Part shown: piece after piece, positions 9,042-16,429 of the stretch
Position numbering within the stretch: the stretch's first letter is position 1
How the letters are laid out: every line of letters begins with the position of its first letter
Assembly (NCBI RefSeq): GCF_024295805.1
Contig: NZ_JANCLX010000043.1
Coordinates: 1-64,000, forward strand
DNA from: Streptomyces cucumeris
Lineage (GTDB): Bacteria; Actinomycetota; Actinomycetes; Streptomycetales; Streptomycetaceae
Direction of reading: 5' to 3'
Length of the DNA stretch: 64,000 nucleotides
Made by a program: the position numbers and the translations under genes
The notes under the pieces: model-generated
Database searches by the model: none
Told to the model about the DNA's origin: nothing
The model's input: the letters and a program-made list of their open reading frames with translations, nothing else

Positions 9042-9890
9042 TCACCCTTCGGCTTGCCGGTAAACGATGGTGGTACTGCCCACGACGATCCGCGAGCCGT
9101 CGCGGAGCGTAGCGCGGGTGGTGTGCTGTCCGTCCACCACGATGCCGTTCGTCGACCCGAGGTCCTGGACGGTCGGCGGGGTACCGACCCGGATCTCGCA
9201 GTGTCGTCGGGAGACACCGGGGTCGTCGATCCGCACATCGGCGTCGGTGCTGCGGCCCAGCACCAGGGTGGGCCGGGAGATCTGGTGACGGGTGCCGTTG
9301 ATCTCGATCCAGCGCCGCGTCTGGCCCTGGGACTGCGTACCGACGCCGGCTCCGGTGCCGCCGGTGCGGGGCACCGGACGGGCGCCGGGAGGCGCGGCGG
9401 GCATGGGCGGCGCACCCGTGGGCTGGGCGGGGTAGCCCTGGCCCCCGGGACGCTGGTGCGGGGCACCGGCACCGCCACGGGCCGGAGCGGCGGCCGCCTG
9501 CGGGCTCTGGGACTCGCTGGAGGCCAGTGTCCGGCTGCGCACCCGGTACAGGCCGGTGTCGAGGTCCTCCGCCTTCTGCAGATGGACCTTGATCCCGCCC
9601 ATGAAGGTGTAGCGCTGCTGCTTGGCGTAGTCGCGCACCATGCCGGACAGCTCGTCGCCGAGCTGTCCGGAGTACGGGCTGAGGCGGTCGTAGTCGGGCG
9701 CGCTCAGCTCGACGATGAAGTCATTGGGGACGACGGTCCGGTCGCGGTTCCAGATGGTGGCGTTGTTGTCGCATTCGCGCTGGAGCGCGCCCGCGATCTC
9801 CACCGGCTGGACCTCGGACTTGAACACCTTGGCGAAGGTGCCGTTCACGAGTCCCTCGAGTCGCTGCTCGAAGCGCTTCATTACTCCCAC
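9042..9890 (-). CDS. fhaA: FhaA-type protein (DUF3662 + FHA domain)
   Basis: Cytosolic phosphothreonine-binding scaffold of the kinase/cell-wall cluster. It has 282 residues. The N-terminal DUF3662 domain (about 1-125; FEQRLEGLVNG, EIAGALQRECD) is followed by a Pro/Gly/Ala-rich linker (about 130-185) and a C-terminal FHA domain (about 190-280) with LGRSTDADV, SRRHCEIR and GSTNGIVVDG. The GTG at 9890 is preferred over the ATG three codons later because a near-perfect AAGGAGG lies 6 nt before it. First gene of the operon; only 10 bp separate it from fhaB. Confidence 0.92.
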   Translation of the reverse strand: MGVMKRFEQRLEGLVNGTFAKVFKSEVQPVEIAGALQRECDNNATIWNRDRTVVPNDFIVELSAPDYDRLSPYSGQLGDELSGMVRDYAKQQRYTFMGGIKVHLQKAEDLDTGLYRVRSRTLASSESQSPQAAAAPARGGAGAPHQRPGGQGYPAQPTGAPPMPAAPPGARPVPRTGGTGAGVGTQSQGQTRRWIEINGTRHQISRPTLVLGRSTDADVRIDDPGVSRRHCEIRVGTPPTVQDLGSTNGIVVDGQHTTRATLRDGSRIVVGSTTIVYRQAEG

Positions 9891-10212
9891 GGGGCACCTC
9901 CTTCCTCAGTCGTGCTCAGTGTCGTCCTGGTACTGCTTACTGATCGTATCCACGCGTCGGGAAATCGGGTGGTTCCCCTTCCTGGCCCTGTGGAGCAGTG
10001 TCACCTCTCACAGGATCGTAGAGGTGCCCTCACGACAGTGTCCCGCAACCGCGACGCTCTCAGAGCGGGCGGGTGCGGGACCATGGGAAACGGGTGTGAT
10101 TCCACCCTGTGCAGCGTGCTAGTGTTCTGGATGTCGGAAGGCGCGCCGCCCGAACCGAGGAAGTCCGAAAGGGCCACCGGGGAGCGGAGGAGCATCGTAC
10201 GGCAGCACCCAT
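9891..10212. other. intergenic region: promoters of fha operon (-) and tRNA-Leu (+)
   Basis: No credible gene in this 322-bp stretch. On the minus strand a TACGAT hexamer lies about 60 bp upstream of the fhaA GTG and could be its -10 box, without a good -35 element. The right half must hold the tRNA promoter. Confidence 0.5.
10097..10125 (+). promoter_or_regulatory. possible tRNA-Leu promoter
   Basis: TGATTC (10097-10102) and TAGTGT (10120-10125) are separated by 17 bp and sit about 90 bp upstream of the mature tRNA 5' end. This fits a sigma70-type promoter with a 5' leader removed by RNase P. Assigned by inspection only. Confidence 0.4.
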
Positions 10213-10299
10213 GCGCGGGTGGCGGAATAGGCAGACGCGCTGGATTCAGGTTCCAGTGCCCGAAAGGGCGTGGGGGTTCAACTCCCCCCTCGCGCACCA
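10213..10299 (+). tRNA. tRNA-Leu (anticodon CAG)
   Basis: Class II tRNA of 87 nt that decodes CUG, the most used leucine codon in this GC-rich genome. The acceptor stem GCGCGGG pairs with CTCGCGC (one G-U). The anticodon arm is CTGGA-TTCAGGT-TCCAG with CAG at positions 34-36. A variable arm (TGCCCGAAAGGGCGT) and the T-arm GGGGG-TTCAACT-CCCCC follow. The 3' CCA is genome-encoded. Confidence 0.97.
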
Positions 10300-10306
10300 G
10301 TCGGAA

Positions 10307-10350
10307 CGGGCCTCTCCGGAGTGACGAAAGTCGCTCGGGGAGGCCCGTTT
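10307..10350 (+). terminator. terminator of tRNA-Leu
   Basis: Hairpin with arms CGGGCCTC / GAGGCCCG, ending in TTT, 8 bp past the tRNA CCA end. Confidence 0.75.
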
Positions 10351-10402
10351 CGCGTTGTGGCAGGACGACAGGGCGAGCGGGACAGCAGGACGGCAGGACA
10401 GG

Positions 10403-10435
10403 ACCAAGGGCCTCCCCGGACGGGAGGCCCTTGGT
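10403..10435. terminator. bidirectional terminator downstream of azoR
   Basis: Fourteen-bp perfect arms ACCAAGGGCCTCCC / GGGAGGCCCTTGGT around a 5-nt loop. It lies between the tRNA unit (+) and azoR (-). Confidence 0.82.
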
Positions 10436-10532
10436 CGTTCCGGTGCCGCGTTCCGGCCTCGTGTACCGGTGGCCTCCGGCGGCTTCGGCGGTCCGGATCG
10501 GGCTTGATCGGATCGGGCGGGGCCGGATCCGG

Positions 10533-11186
10533 TCAGGCCGCGAAGCGGGAGGCGAGGGACTTGGCCTTGGTGGCCGCGTCCTCGTGGGCCTTCGCCTTGG
10601 AGGCGTCCGCCAGGTCGATCAGGTCGGCCATCGCCGGATTGGTACGGGCCAACGTGAGCTCCGGCACAACGAACTCGACGTCGAGGCCGAGCGCACCGTT
10701 CAGCGCCTTGTCCAGGTAGGTCGTGACGAACTCGAAGCTCTCGCGCGGGGTGCCCGGCCCGTAGCCGCCGCCACGGCTGGCGACGACGACCGCCGGGGTG
10801 CCGGAGGTGGTGGTCTGCTCCGCACCCGCGGTGCGTCCCATGATGATCACGTGGTCCAGCCACGCCTTGAGCGTGGAGGGGATCGTGAAGTTGTACATGG
10901 GGGCGCCGATCAGGACCGCGTCGGCCCGCTCCAGCTCACCGGCCAGGGTCTCGCGCAGTGCGAAGGCGTCGTGCTGCTCGGGGGTGCGGTCGTCCGCGGG
11001 TACGAATCCGGCGTGGGCGGCGGCCCCGTCGAGGTGGGGCAGCGGCTCGGTGGCCAGATCGCGGTAGATGACCGTGCCGTTCGGATGCTGCGCCTCCCAC
11101 TCTTTGCGGAAGGTGGCGGTGACGGCGCGGGAGGAGGAGGCGTCGCCGGGCCAGACGGACGAGTCGATGTGCAGAAGCGTGGGCAT
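10533..11186 (-). CDS. azoR: FMN-dependent NADH-azoreductase / quinone reductase
   Basis: Flavodoxin-fold oxidoreductase that reduces azo dyes and quinones with NAD(P)H, protecting against electrophile and quinone stress. The product is 217 residues. The N-terminal FMN phosphate loop (HIDSSVWPGDASSSRAV) is followed by the flavin-ring motif GAPMYNFTIPSTLKAWLDHV and RGGGYG, all typical of AzoR. The ATG at 11186 has GGAGG 6 nt upstream; longer upstream residues are not conserved in type. It is divergent from an HxlR-type regulator with a palindrome between the two, so it is probably that regulator's target. Confidence 0.9.
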   Translation of the reverse strand: MPTLLHIDSSVWPGDASSSRAVTATFRKEWEAQHPNGTVIYRDLATEPLPHLDGAAAHAGFVPADDRTPEQHDAFALRETLAGELERADAVLIGAPMYNFTIPSTLKAWLDHVIIMGRTAGAEQTTTSGTPAVVVASRGGGYGPGTPRESFEFVTTYLDKALNGALGLDVEFVVPELTLARTNPAMADLIDLADASKAKAHEDAATKAKSLASRFAA

Positions 11187-11231
11187 GGGGGTGCCTCCGT
11201 GTGACGGGGCGGCGGGGCCGCTCATTTCTAC

Positions 11232-11258
11232 GTAACTACTGATAGCACAGTAGCTTAC
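11232..11258. promoter_or_regulatory. probable operator for the HxlR regulator
   Basis: Inverted repeat with perfect CTACTG / CAGTAG half-sites (11236-11241, 11248-11253), flanked by GTAA and TTAC (offset by one base). It lies in the AT-richer azoR/HxlR divergent promoter. A further CAGTAG half-site is present about 30 bp on, near the regulator start. Confidence 0.55.
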
Positions 11259-11299
11259 TTTTCTGCAGTCCCAAACGAGAGGCCAGTAGTCTGTATTCC

Positions 11300-11680
11300 A
11301 TGGCGGACGGCGGTGGGTGCGAACAGCGCGACGAGCAGCAGTGCAAGCAGGTCGATTCCTCGATGACCCGTGTCTTCGAGCTGTTCGGCAAGCGATGGAC
11401 GGGGCTGATCGTCGCTGTCCTGACCGATCGGCCGGCCTACTTCGCCGATCTGCGCAGGGCGATCCCCGGGATCAGCGAGCGGATGCTGTCGGACCGGCTC
11501 ACCGAGCTGTCCGGGGCGGGGCTGGTGGTGCGGGAAGTCGACGCGGGACCGCCGCTGCGGGTGTCGTACCGGCTGACGGAAGCGGGGCGGGCGCTGGAGC
11601 CCGCGCTGAAGGAGCTGTCGCGCTGGGCGGAGGACCATCTGCCCGAGGGCGGTGGCTGCCCGGAGCAGTTCCGCCGCTGA
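11300..11680 (+). CDS. HxlR/DUF24-family winged-helix regulator
   Basis: Small DNA-binding regulator of 126 residues with the winged HTH of the HxlR family (FELFGKRWTGLIVAVL, FADLRRAIPGISERMLSDRL, YRLTEAGRAL). Members such as YodB, HypR and QorR sense quinones, aldehydes or oxidants through cysteines. This protein has Cys7 and Cys15 near the N-terminus and one Cys near the C-terminus, consistent with thiol sensing. Divergent from azoR; by analogy with YodB-azoR it probably represses azoR and itself. No clear ribosome site precedes the ATG. An internal Met at residue 22 is a possible alternative start but would remove two of the cysteines. Confidence 0.85.
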   Translation: MADGGGCEQRDEQQCKQVDSSMTRVFELFGKRWTGLIVAVLTDRPAYFADLRRAIPGISERMLSDRLTELSGAGLVVREVDAGPPLRVSYRLTEAGRALEPALKELSRWAEDHLPEGGGCPEQFRR

Positions 11681-11768
11681 CGCGGTGCGGGGGTGCGGGC
11701 GGGCGGATGTTGTCCGTGGCTTGTCTTCCGCGCGCACTCCTTGTCTTTTGTGTGCAGTGTTCTGTGTG

Positions 11769-11798
11769 CGCAGTGAGCACTGCACAGTGCTCACTGCG
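11769..11798. repeat. 30-bp inverted repeat
   Basis: Perfect 14-bp arms CGCAGTGAGCACTG / CAGTGCTCACTGCG separated only by CA, about 90 bp after the HxlR stop. The two-base spacer is too tight for an ordinary RNA terminator hairpin loop. It resembles a protein-binding palindrome, but no T-run or adjacent promoter decides the matter. Confidence 0.7.
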
Positions 11799-11850
11799 AC
11801 TGAGCGGCTGACCGTCTGCGCGACTGAGCGGGGCCCGGGGGTCGAAAGGG

Positions 11851-11859
11851 TTATCCACA
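11851..11859 (+). promoter_or_regulatory. DnaA-box-like site
   Basis: TTATCCACA, followed by GG. It is one of four such 9-mers in the window that lie upstream of genes. Confidence 0.4.
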
Positions 11860-12000
11860 GGCTCTGACGGGTCGGGGCGACTGGCGGTACGGTCTGGGCA
11901 GTCGAGGTGGTCCGGGCGTCGTCGGAGCCGGTCGGGCGCCCGGCTCGGTGCGGATGCCGCTGTCGCGTGGCCGGTGGCGGGCGAGGGGAACGGGGGCGCC

Positions 12001-13536
12001 ATGACGGGCGAAGAGGGCCTCGGGCCCAGTGGAAGCGGTGGAAGCGGCGGACCCGGCGGGGGTCCGACCGGCACTGAGGACGGCCGGAGCGCGGCCCGTG
12101 GCGCCGCTCGGGAGGGCGGAGCGGTCCGCCGGCTTCCGGCGGTGCCGGGCTTCGCCGCCTGGCGCGGGGACGGGCCGTCGCCCAAGCACGAGGGCAAGGC
12201 GCTGCGGAAGCGGGTGCCGCGGTCGGCGCATGCCGAGGCGCCGCCCGTCATCGACCGGCCGGACGCCGCGACGGCTGTCGAGTGGTCCAACGCCGGACGG
12301 CTGCCGGAGCTCACCCCGATACGGGTGGGGCGGATGGCCGCCACCCCCTTCTCCTTCCTGCGCGGTTCGGCCGGGTTGATGGCGCACGACCTGGCGGGCA
12401 CCCCGGTGACCGGCATAGGCGCGCAGCTGTGCGGGGACGCCCATGCCGCGAACTTCGGGCTGTACGGGGACGCCCGTGGCGGCCTGATCATCGATCTCAA
12501 CGACTTCGACGAGACCGTGCACGGTCCGTGGGAGTGGGATGTGAAGCGGCTCGCCGCCTCGCTGGTGCTGGCGGGGCGCGAGGCCGGGGCCGACGAGGAC
12601 GTCTGCCGGGCCGCGGCGTATGACGCGGTGGGGGCCTATCGCCGTACGGTGCGGCTGCTGGCCAAGCTGCCTGCGGCCGACGCGTGGCACGCGATCGCCG
12701 ATGAGGAGCTGGTCTCCCACACCGATGCCAGGGACCTGGCGGGGACGCTGGAGCGGGTGGCCGAGAAAGCCCGGCGGAACACCAGCGCGCGGTTCGCCGC
12801 ACGGGCCACGGAGGCCGTGCCCGAGGAGGAGGACCCGTCCGGCAGGCCCGGGGCCCGTCGCTTCGTGGACGCGCCCCCGGTGCTGCGGCGGGTGCCGGAC
12901 GACGAGGCCGCGGCGGTGGCATCGGCGCTCGGCGACTACCTGGCGACGCTGTCCGAGGACCGGCTGCCGCTGCTCGCCCGGTACGAGGTGCACGATGTGG
13001 CGTTCCGCGTCGTCGGCACGGGCAGTGTGGGCACGCGCTCCTATGTGGTGCTGCTGCTCGACCACCGGGGCGAGCCGCTGGTGCTGCAGGTGAAGGAGGC
13101 CCGTCCGTCGGTGCTGCTGCCGTATGTGAGGGCGGCCGGGTTCGCGGTGCCCGAGGCCGGGCACGAGGGGCGGCGGGTGGTCCTCGGCCAGAAGCGGATG
13201 CAGGTGGTGAGCGACATCCTGCTGGGCTGGACCACGGTCCGGGGGCGGCCGTACCAGGTGCGGCAGTTCCGGAACCGCAAGGGGAGCGTGGACCCGGCGG
13301 CGCTCGCCGCCGACCAGGTGGACGACTACGGGCGGATGACCGGGGCGCTGCTGGCGAGGGCGCACGCCCACAGCGCTGATCCGAGGCTGCTGGCCGGTTA
13401 CTGCGGCAAGGGGGAGGAGCTGGACGAGGCGGTGGCGGCCTTCGCGGTGGCGTACGCCGACCGCACCGAGGCCGACCATGCGGCGCTGGTCGAGGCGGTG
13501 CGCTCCGGGCGGGTGGCGGCCGAGCTGGGGGTGTGA
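12001..13536 (+). CDS. DUF2252 family protein
   Basis: Large soluble protein of unknown function, about 511 residues. The family shares a kinase-like (APH/HipA-like) signature: GDAHAANFGLY and DLNDFDE resemble the catalytic and metal-binding loops of aminoglycoside-phosphotransferase folds, suggesting small-molecule or protein phosphotransfer, unproven. The first 45 residues are Gly/Ser/Pro-rich low complexity. The ATG at 12001 has a GAGGGG-like site; a GTG at 11974 is an alternative. It begins a co-oriented row with the J-domain and rhodanese genes. No signal peptide or membrane helix is visible. Confidence 0.75.
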   Translation: MTGEEGLGPSGSGGSGGPGGGPTGTEDGRSAARGAAREGGAVRRLPAVPGFAAWRGDGPSPKHEGKALRKRVPRSAHAEAPPVIDRPDAATAVEWSNAGRLPELTPIRVGRMAATPFSFLRGSAGLMAHDLAGTPVTGIGAQLCGDAHAANFGLYGDARGGLIIDLNDFDETVHGPWEWDVKRLAASLVLAGREAGADEDVCRAAAYDAVGAYRRTVRLLAKLPAADAWHAIADEELVSHTDARDLAGTLERVAEKARRNTSARFAARATEAVPEEEDPSGRPGARRFVDAPPVLRRVPDDEAAAVASALGDYLATLSEDRLPLLARYEVHDVAFRVVGTGSVGTRSYVVLLLDHRGEPLVLQVKEARPSVLLPYVRAAGFAVPEAGHEGRRVVLGQKRMQVVSDILLGWTTVRGRPYQVRQFRNRKGSVDPAALAADQVDDYGRMTGALLARAHAHSADPRLLAGYCGKGEELDEAVAAFAVAYADRTEADHAALVEAVRSGRVAAELGV

Positions 13537-13563
13537 GGTTCGGGCGGGACCGGGGGCCGGACG

Positions 13564-13569
13564 TAGGCT
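13564..13569 (+). promoter_or_regulatory. -10 box of a leaderless start
   Basis: TAGGCT lies six bases before the GTG at 13576. Transcription would start at the start codon, and no Shine-Dalgarno sequence is present. Confidence 0.5.
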
Positions 13570-13575
13570 GAGCGG

Positions 13576-14454
13576 GTGACGAACCCGGAAGCGCAGCAGC
13601 AGGCACAGCAATCGGTGTCCGAGGCCGAGCCCCAGGCGGAATCGCAGGACCGGCCCGAGGAGGCCCGGTCGGCCGAGGAGGCGCAGGCCACCGAGCGCCT
13701 TGAACGGGCGGTGCGGGCGGCCGAACAGGCGCTGATCGAGTTCGAGATCGCGGTGGAGACCTTCCGGGTGGAGGTGGAGAACTTCTCCCGGCTGCATCAC
13801 CAGCGCCTCGGGCCGATGTACTCGCGCCTCGACGAACTGGACGCGCTGATCGCGGAGGCGGTCGCACAGCGCACCGGTGACCCCGAGGACCAGCGCAGGG
13901 CGCGGGAGGCGCGGGGGCTGGTGCAGCCGATGCCGGGCGTGGAGGAGCTGTTCCATGGCTGGATCGACTCCGACGGCCTCTCGCCGGAGGCGGCCGCGAT
14001 GCTGACCGAGAAGCCGGTGCAGCCGCCGCCGCGGGTGCGGCCGAGCGAGGAAGCCCGGCGGATCTACCGGGACCTGGCCCGTAAGGCCCATCCGGACCTG
14101 GCCGAGGAGGAGGCCGAGCGGGAGCGCCGCGGGGCGTTCATCGTGCGGGTCAACGCCGCCTACGCGGCCGGGGACGTGGAGACGCTGCGTGCGCTGGCCG
14201 AGGAGTGGGAGGCCGGACCTCCGCCGCCGGAGCGCCGGGCCGGCCGCAGCGAGGAGCTGTACGCCCGGCTGGAGTGGCTGGCCGAGCGCAAGGAGATGCT
14301 GGCGGCCGTCGCCGCCGAGCTGGAGTCCAGCGCGATCGGCGCGATGATCAAGATGGCGCCGGAGGATCCGGACGGACTGCTGGACGAGATCGCCGAGCAG
14401 CTTCTGGCCCAGGTCTCCGAGAAGGAGGCCCGGCTGGCGGAGCTGGCCCGGTAG
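13576..14454 (+). CDS. J-domain-like / coiled-coil protein
   Basis: Acidic soluble protein of 292 residues, possibly an Hsp70 co-chaperone-like factor. The N-terminal 40 residues are Gln/Glu-rich; a long helical coiled-coil region follows (about 40-100). A J-domain-like segment (about 155-210) contains RIYRDLARKAHPDLA with the HPD tripeptide and the following VNAAYAAGD helix. A second helical segment forms the C-terminus. The segment before HPD is short, so it is a partial or divergent J-domain. The GTG at 13576 appears leaderless. The gene is not known to me by name. Confidence 0.65.
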   Translation: MTNPEAQQQAQQSVSEAEPQAESQDRPEEARSAEEAQATERLERAVRAAEQALIEFEIAVETFRVEVENFSRLHHQRLGPMYSRLDELDALIAEAVAQRTGDPEDQRRAREARGLVQPMPGVEELFHGWIDSDGLSPEAAAMLTEKPVQPPPRVRPSEEARRIYRDLARKAHPDLAEEEAERERRGAFIVRVNAAYAAGDVETLRALAEEWEAGPPPPERRAGRSEELYARLEWLAERKEMLAAVAAELESSAIGAMIKMAPEDPDGLLDEIAEQLLAQVSEKEARLAELAR

Positions 14455-14506
14455 TAGGTTGTGCGGCGGCTGACGAGGCCGCGACGTTGTGTGAGAGGTG
14501 TGAGTG

Positions 14507-14860
14507 ATGCATTTTGCCCAGCTTCCCCAGGTGGAGGCCGCGGCCGTACCCGCCGACGGCTTTCTGCTGGACGTCCGGGAGGACGACGAATGGGCGGCCG
14601 GGCACGTCGACGGTGCGCTGCACATTCCCATGGGCCAGCTGGTCGCCCGCTTCGGTGAGCTGACCGAGTCGGTGGGAGACGGGCGGCGGGTGCATGTGAT
14701 GTGCCGGGTCGGCGGCCGTTCCGCGCAGGTGACGCAGTATCTGGTGGCGCAGGGTCTGGACGCGGTGAACGTGGACGGCGGCATGCTCGCCTGGCACGCG
14801 GTGGGCCGTCCCATGGTCTCCGGCCAGGACGGCACCCCTGACGGCGCGTTCGTGCTCTAG
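14507..14860 (+). CDS. single-domain rhodanese-like protein
   Basis: Sulfurtransferase fold of 117 residues. The active-site loop CRVGGRS carries the catalytic Cys. Other typical features are LLDVREDDEWAAGHVDGA near the N-terminus and NVDGGMLAW near the C-terminus. Such proteins transfer sulfane sulfur or detoxify cyanide; the substrate is unknown. The ATG at 14507 has AGAGGTG 9 nt upstream; an adjacent GTG (14504) is also possible. The last base of the stop codon is the first base of a MITE-like inverted repeat, so the gene's 3' end abuts an insertion. Confidence 0.85.
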   Translation: MHFAQLPQVEAAAVPADGFLLDVREDDEWAAGHVDGALHIPMGQLVARFGELTESVGDGRRVHVMCRVGGRSAQVTQYLVAQGLDAVNVDGGMLAWHAVGRPMVSGQDGTPDGAFVL

Positions 14861-15057
14861 GCCCTGTCCTGCCGGTCTTCGCGGGCCCGCGACGCCTGGC
14901 ACCGTGCCTCGCCGTGTTGTCGGGATCATCCGAGTACGCCCGCTACCCGAGGACAAGGACGACCCTCCGCCTTGCGATCCGCCCCCGGCTACCGCTGGGA
15001 GGTGCCCCCTGCACCAGACACCGCAGCCGGATACGCGAAGACCGGCAGGACAGGACC
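14860..15057. mobile_element. MITE-like element with 24-bp terminal inverted repeats
   Basis: Non-coding 198-bp segment bounded by inverted repeats at 14860-14883 and 15034-15057 that match at 23 of 24 positions (21 bp perfect; core CCTGTCCTGCCGGTCTTCGCG is split here as CCTGTCCTGCC and GGTCTTCGCG). The interior is about 150 bp with no credible ORF. No clear target duplication is visible at the edges. The size and terminal repeats fit a non-autonomous transposon mobilised in trans. Confidence 0.65.
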
Positions 15058-15194
15058 TGGGCGTTCGCGCTTCCGCGCTCTCCCGGAGGCGGCGCGCGGT
15101 GAGCCGTCCGTTCCCGGGTGTCCGGTGCGGCGGGGTCCCGCCGGGCGCCGGGCCCGGCCCGCGGGGGCCGGGCGGGGCGCCCTCGTACCTGGTG
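14861..15194. other. gene-free stretch: MITE-like element and terminator
   Basis: The 334 bp between the rhodanese and acyl-CoA dehydrogenase genes are accounted for by the MITE-like element, about 90 bp with no feature I recognise, and the terminator of the dehydrogenase gene. Confidence 0.6.
15146..15182 (-). terminator. terminator of acyl-CoA dehydrogenase gene
   Basis: Hairpin GCCCGGCCC-GCGG-GGGCCGGGC, extended by GGCGCC / GGGCGCC-like outer pairing, directly downstream of the minus-strand stop. Confidence 0.65.
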
Positions 15195-16343
15195 TCAGGC
15201 GACGGTGTGGGTGGCCAGCAGCGTGCCGAGGGCTTCCTCGTGCGCGGCCGCCGGGCCGAGTGACAGCTCGAGCTGCTTGGCCCAGGCGTGATAGCGGTGC
15301 AGCGGATAGTCGGTGACCGCGCCGAAGCCGCCGTGCAGATGCTGTGCGGTCTGCACCACACGCCGTACGCCCTCGGCCGCCCATATCTTGGCGACGGCCA
15401 CGTCCCCGGCGACCGGAAGGGCGCCCCCGGCGGTCGACCGCTCCTCCTCCGTGCCCAGCCGCCAGGCGGCCTGCCAGAGCGTGGCTTCCATGGCCCGCAG
15501 ATCGATGTAGCGGTCGGCGGACTGGACGGCGACCGCCTGGAACGTGGCCAGCGGATGGCCGAACTGCTCACGTCCGCTGACATAGGTACTGGTCAGCTCC
15601 AGCACCGCGGTGCCAAGGCCCAGTGCGAGGGCACAGGTGCCGGTGGTGAGGATCTCCCGCAGCCACTCCCAGGCACCGTCCGCGGTCAGCACCTCGGCGG
15701 CGGACAGCCGTACCCCGTCGAGACGGATCTCGGCCTGCCGCTCACCGCTGGTGGACACCTGCTCGTCCAGGGCGACGCCGTCCCGGTGCCGGGGGACCAG
15801 GGCGAGGACCGTGCGGCCCGCGCCGGTGTGGGCGGGGGTCAGCACCCGGTCCGCCCCATATGCCCAGGGGACACCGGTCTGGACGCCGTCCAGCACCCAG
15901 CCGTCGCCGTCCTGATGGGCCCGCACGGCGAGTTCGGCCGGGTCATGGCCGGTCCGCCCGTTCGGCGCGACGGTGAGCACCAGCTCCCCGCGCACCACCT
16001 GGGGCAGGACCTCCGCGCCGAGCTCCGCTCCGCCGTACCTCTGCACCGCCAGGGCCGCCGCGGCGGACTCCAGCAGCGGTACCCGGGCCAGCACCCGGGC
16101 CGATTCCCGCAGCACCAGGCACAGGGCGATGAGGTCAAGACCCGAACCGCCGTGGTGCGGGTCGAGCGTCAGGCCGAGGAGATCGCCCTCGGCGAGCCGC
16201 TTCCACAGCCCACGGTCGAAGTCCTCCGCCACGGCCCCGCGGATCAGTGCGGGGCTGGGCACGCCGTCCGGTTCGACGGAAGTGAAGACGGCTTTCGCCG
16301 CCTCGACGGCCGCCTGCTGCTCCTCGGTGAAGGTGAAGTCCAC
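15195..16343 (-). CDS. acyl-CoA dehydrogenase family protein lacking the usual catalytic Glu
   Basis: Flavoprotein of the acyl-CoA dehydrogenase fold, 382 residues, normal length. The N-terminal helical domain (MDFTFTEEQ), the middle beta domain and the C-terminal helical domain (REQFGHPLATFQAVAVQSAD, HLHGGFGAVTDYPLHRYHAWAK) are all present. In ordinary members the segment after this last motif ends in a YEG(T) carrying the catalytic glutamate; here it reads ELSLG, so Leu stands where Glu is expected. This is typical of one subunit of the heteromeric steroid side-chain dehydrogenases of actinobacteria. A KstR-type palindrome lies 46 bp upstream. No obvious partner subunit is adjacent. Confidence 0.82.
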   Translation of the reverse strand: MDFTFTEEQQAAVEAAKAVFTSVEPDGVPSPALIRGAVAEDFDRGLWKRLAEGDLLGLTLDPHHGGSGLDLIALCLVLRESARVLARVPLLESAAAALAVQRYGGAELGAEVLPQVVRGELVLTVAPNGRTGHDPAELAVRAHQDGDGWVLDGVQTGVPWAYGADRVLTPAHTGAGRTVLALVPRHRDGVALDEQVSTSGERQAEIRLDGVRLSAAEVLTADGAWEWLREILTTGTCALALGLGTAVLELTSTYVSGREQFGHPLATFQAVAVQSADRYIDLRAMEATLWQAAWRLGTEEERSTAGGALPVAGDVAVAKIWAAEGVRRVVQTAQHLHGGFGAVTDYPLHRYHAWAKQLELSLGPAAAHEEALGTLLATHTVA

Positions 16344-16388
16344 TGTTCGTCCTCCCGCGCCGCGGCTCTGTCCGACGGCCGGTCAAGA

Positions 16389-16402
16389 TAGAACAGGTTC
16401 TA
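16389..16402. promoter_or_regulatory. KstR-type operator
   Basis: TAGAACAGGTTCTA matches the TNNAACNNGTTNNA consensus known for the steroid-catabolism repressor KstR, with perfectly symmetric half-sites. It lies 46 bp upstream of the acyl-CoA dehydrogenase ATG. The kstR gene itself is not in the window. Confidence 0.6.
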
Positions 16403-16429
16403 CAAGAAGGGAACGGTCACCACCGTGCT

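Larger units (their letters stand above)
11681..12000. other. intergenic region with 30-bp palindrome and DnaA-box-like site
   Basis: No protein-coding signal. It holds GTGTGCAGTG-like short repeats, a near-perfect 30-bp palindrome, and TTATCCACA about 140 bp before the DUF2252 start. Base composition at 11700-11820 is less GC-rich than the flanks. Confidence 0.5.

Noticed and set aside
11851..14835. Long minus-strand open frame across DUF2252, J-domain and rhodanese genes
   Set aside because: Shadow frame; the plus-strand genes show proper motifs and codon bias.
14840..15080. GCGTTCGTGCT / GCGTTCGCGCT as a target-site duplication around the MITE-like element
   Set aside because: The match is imperfect, not directly abutting the terminal repeats, and GC-rich enough to arise by chance.
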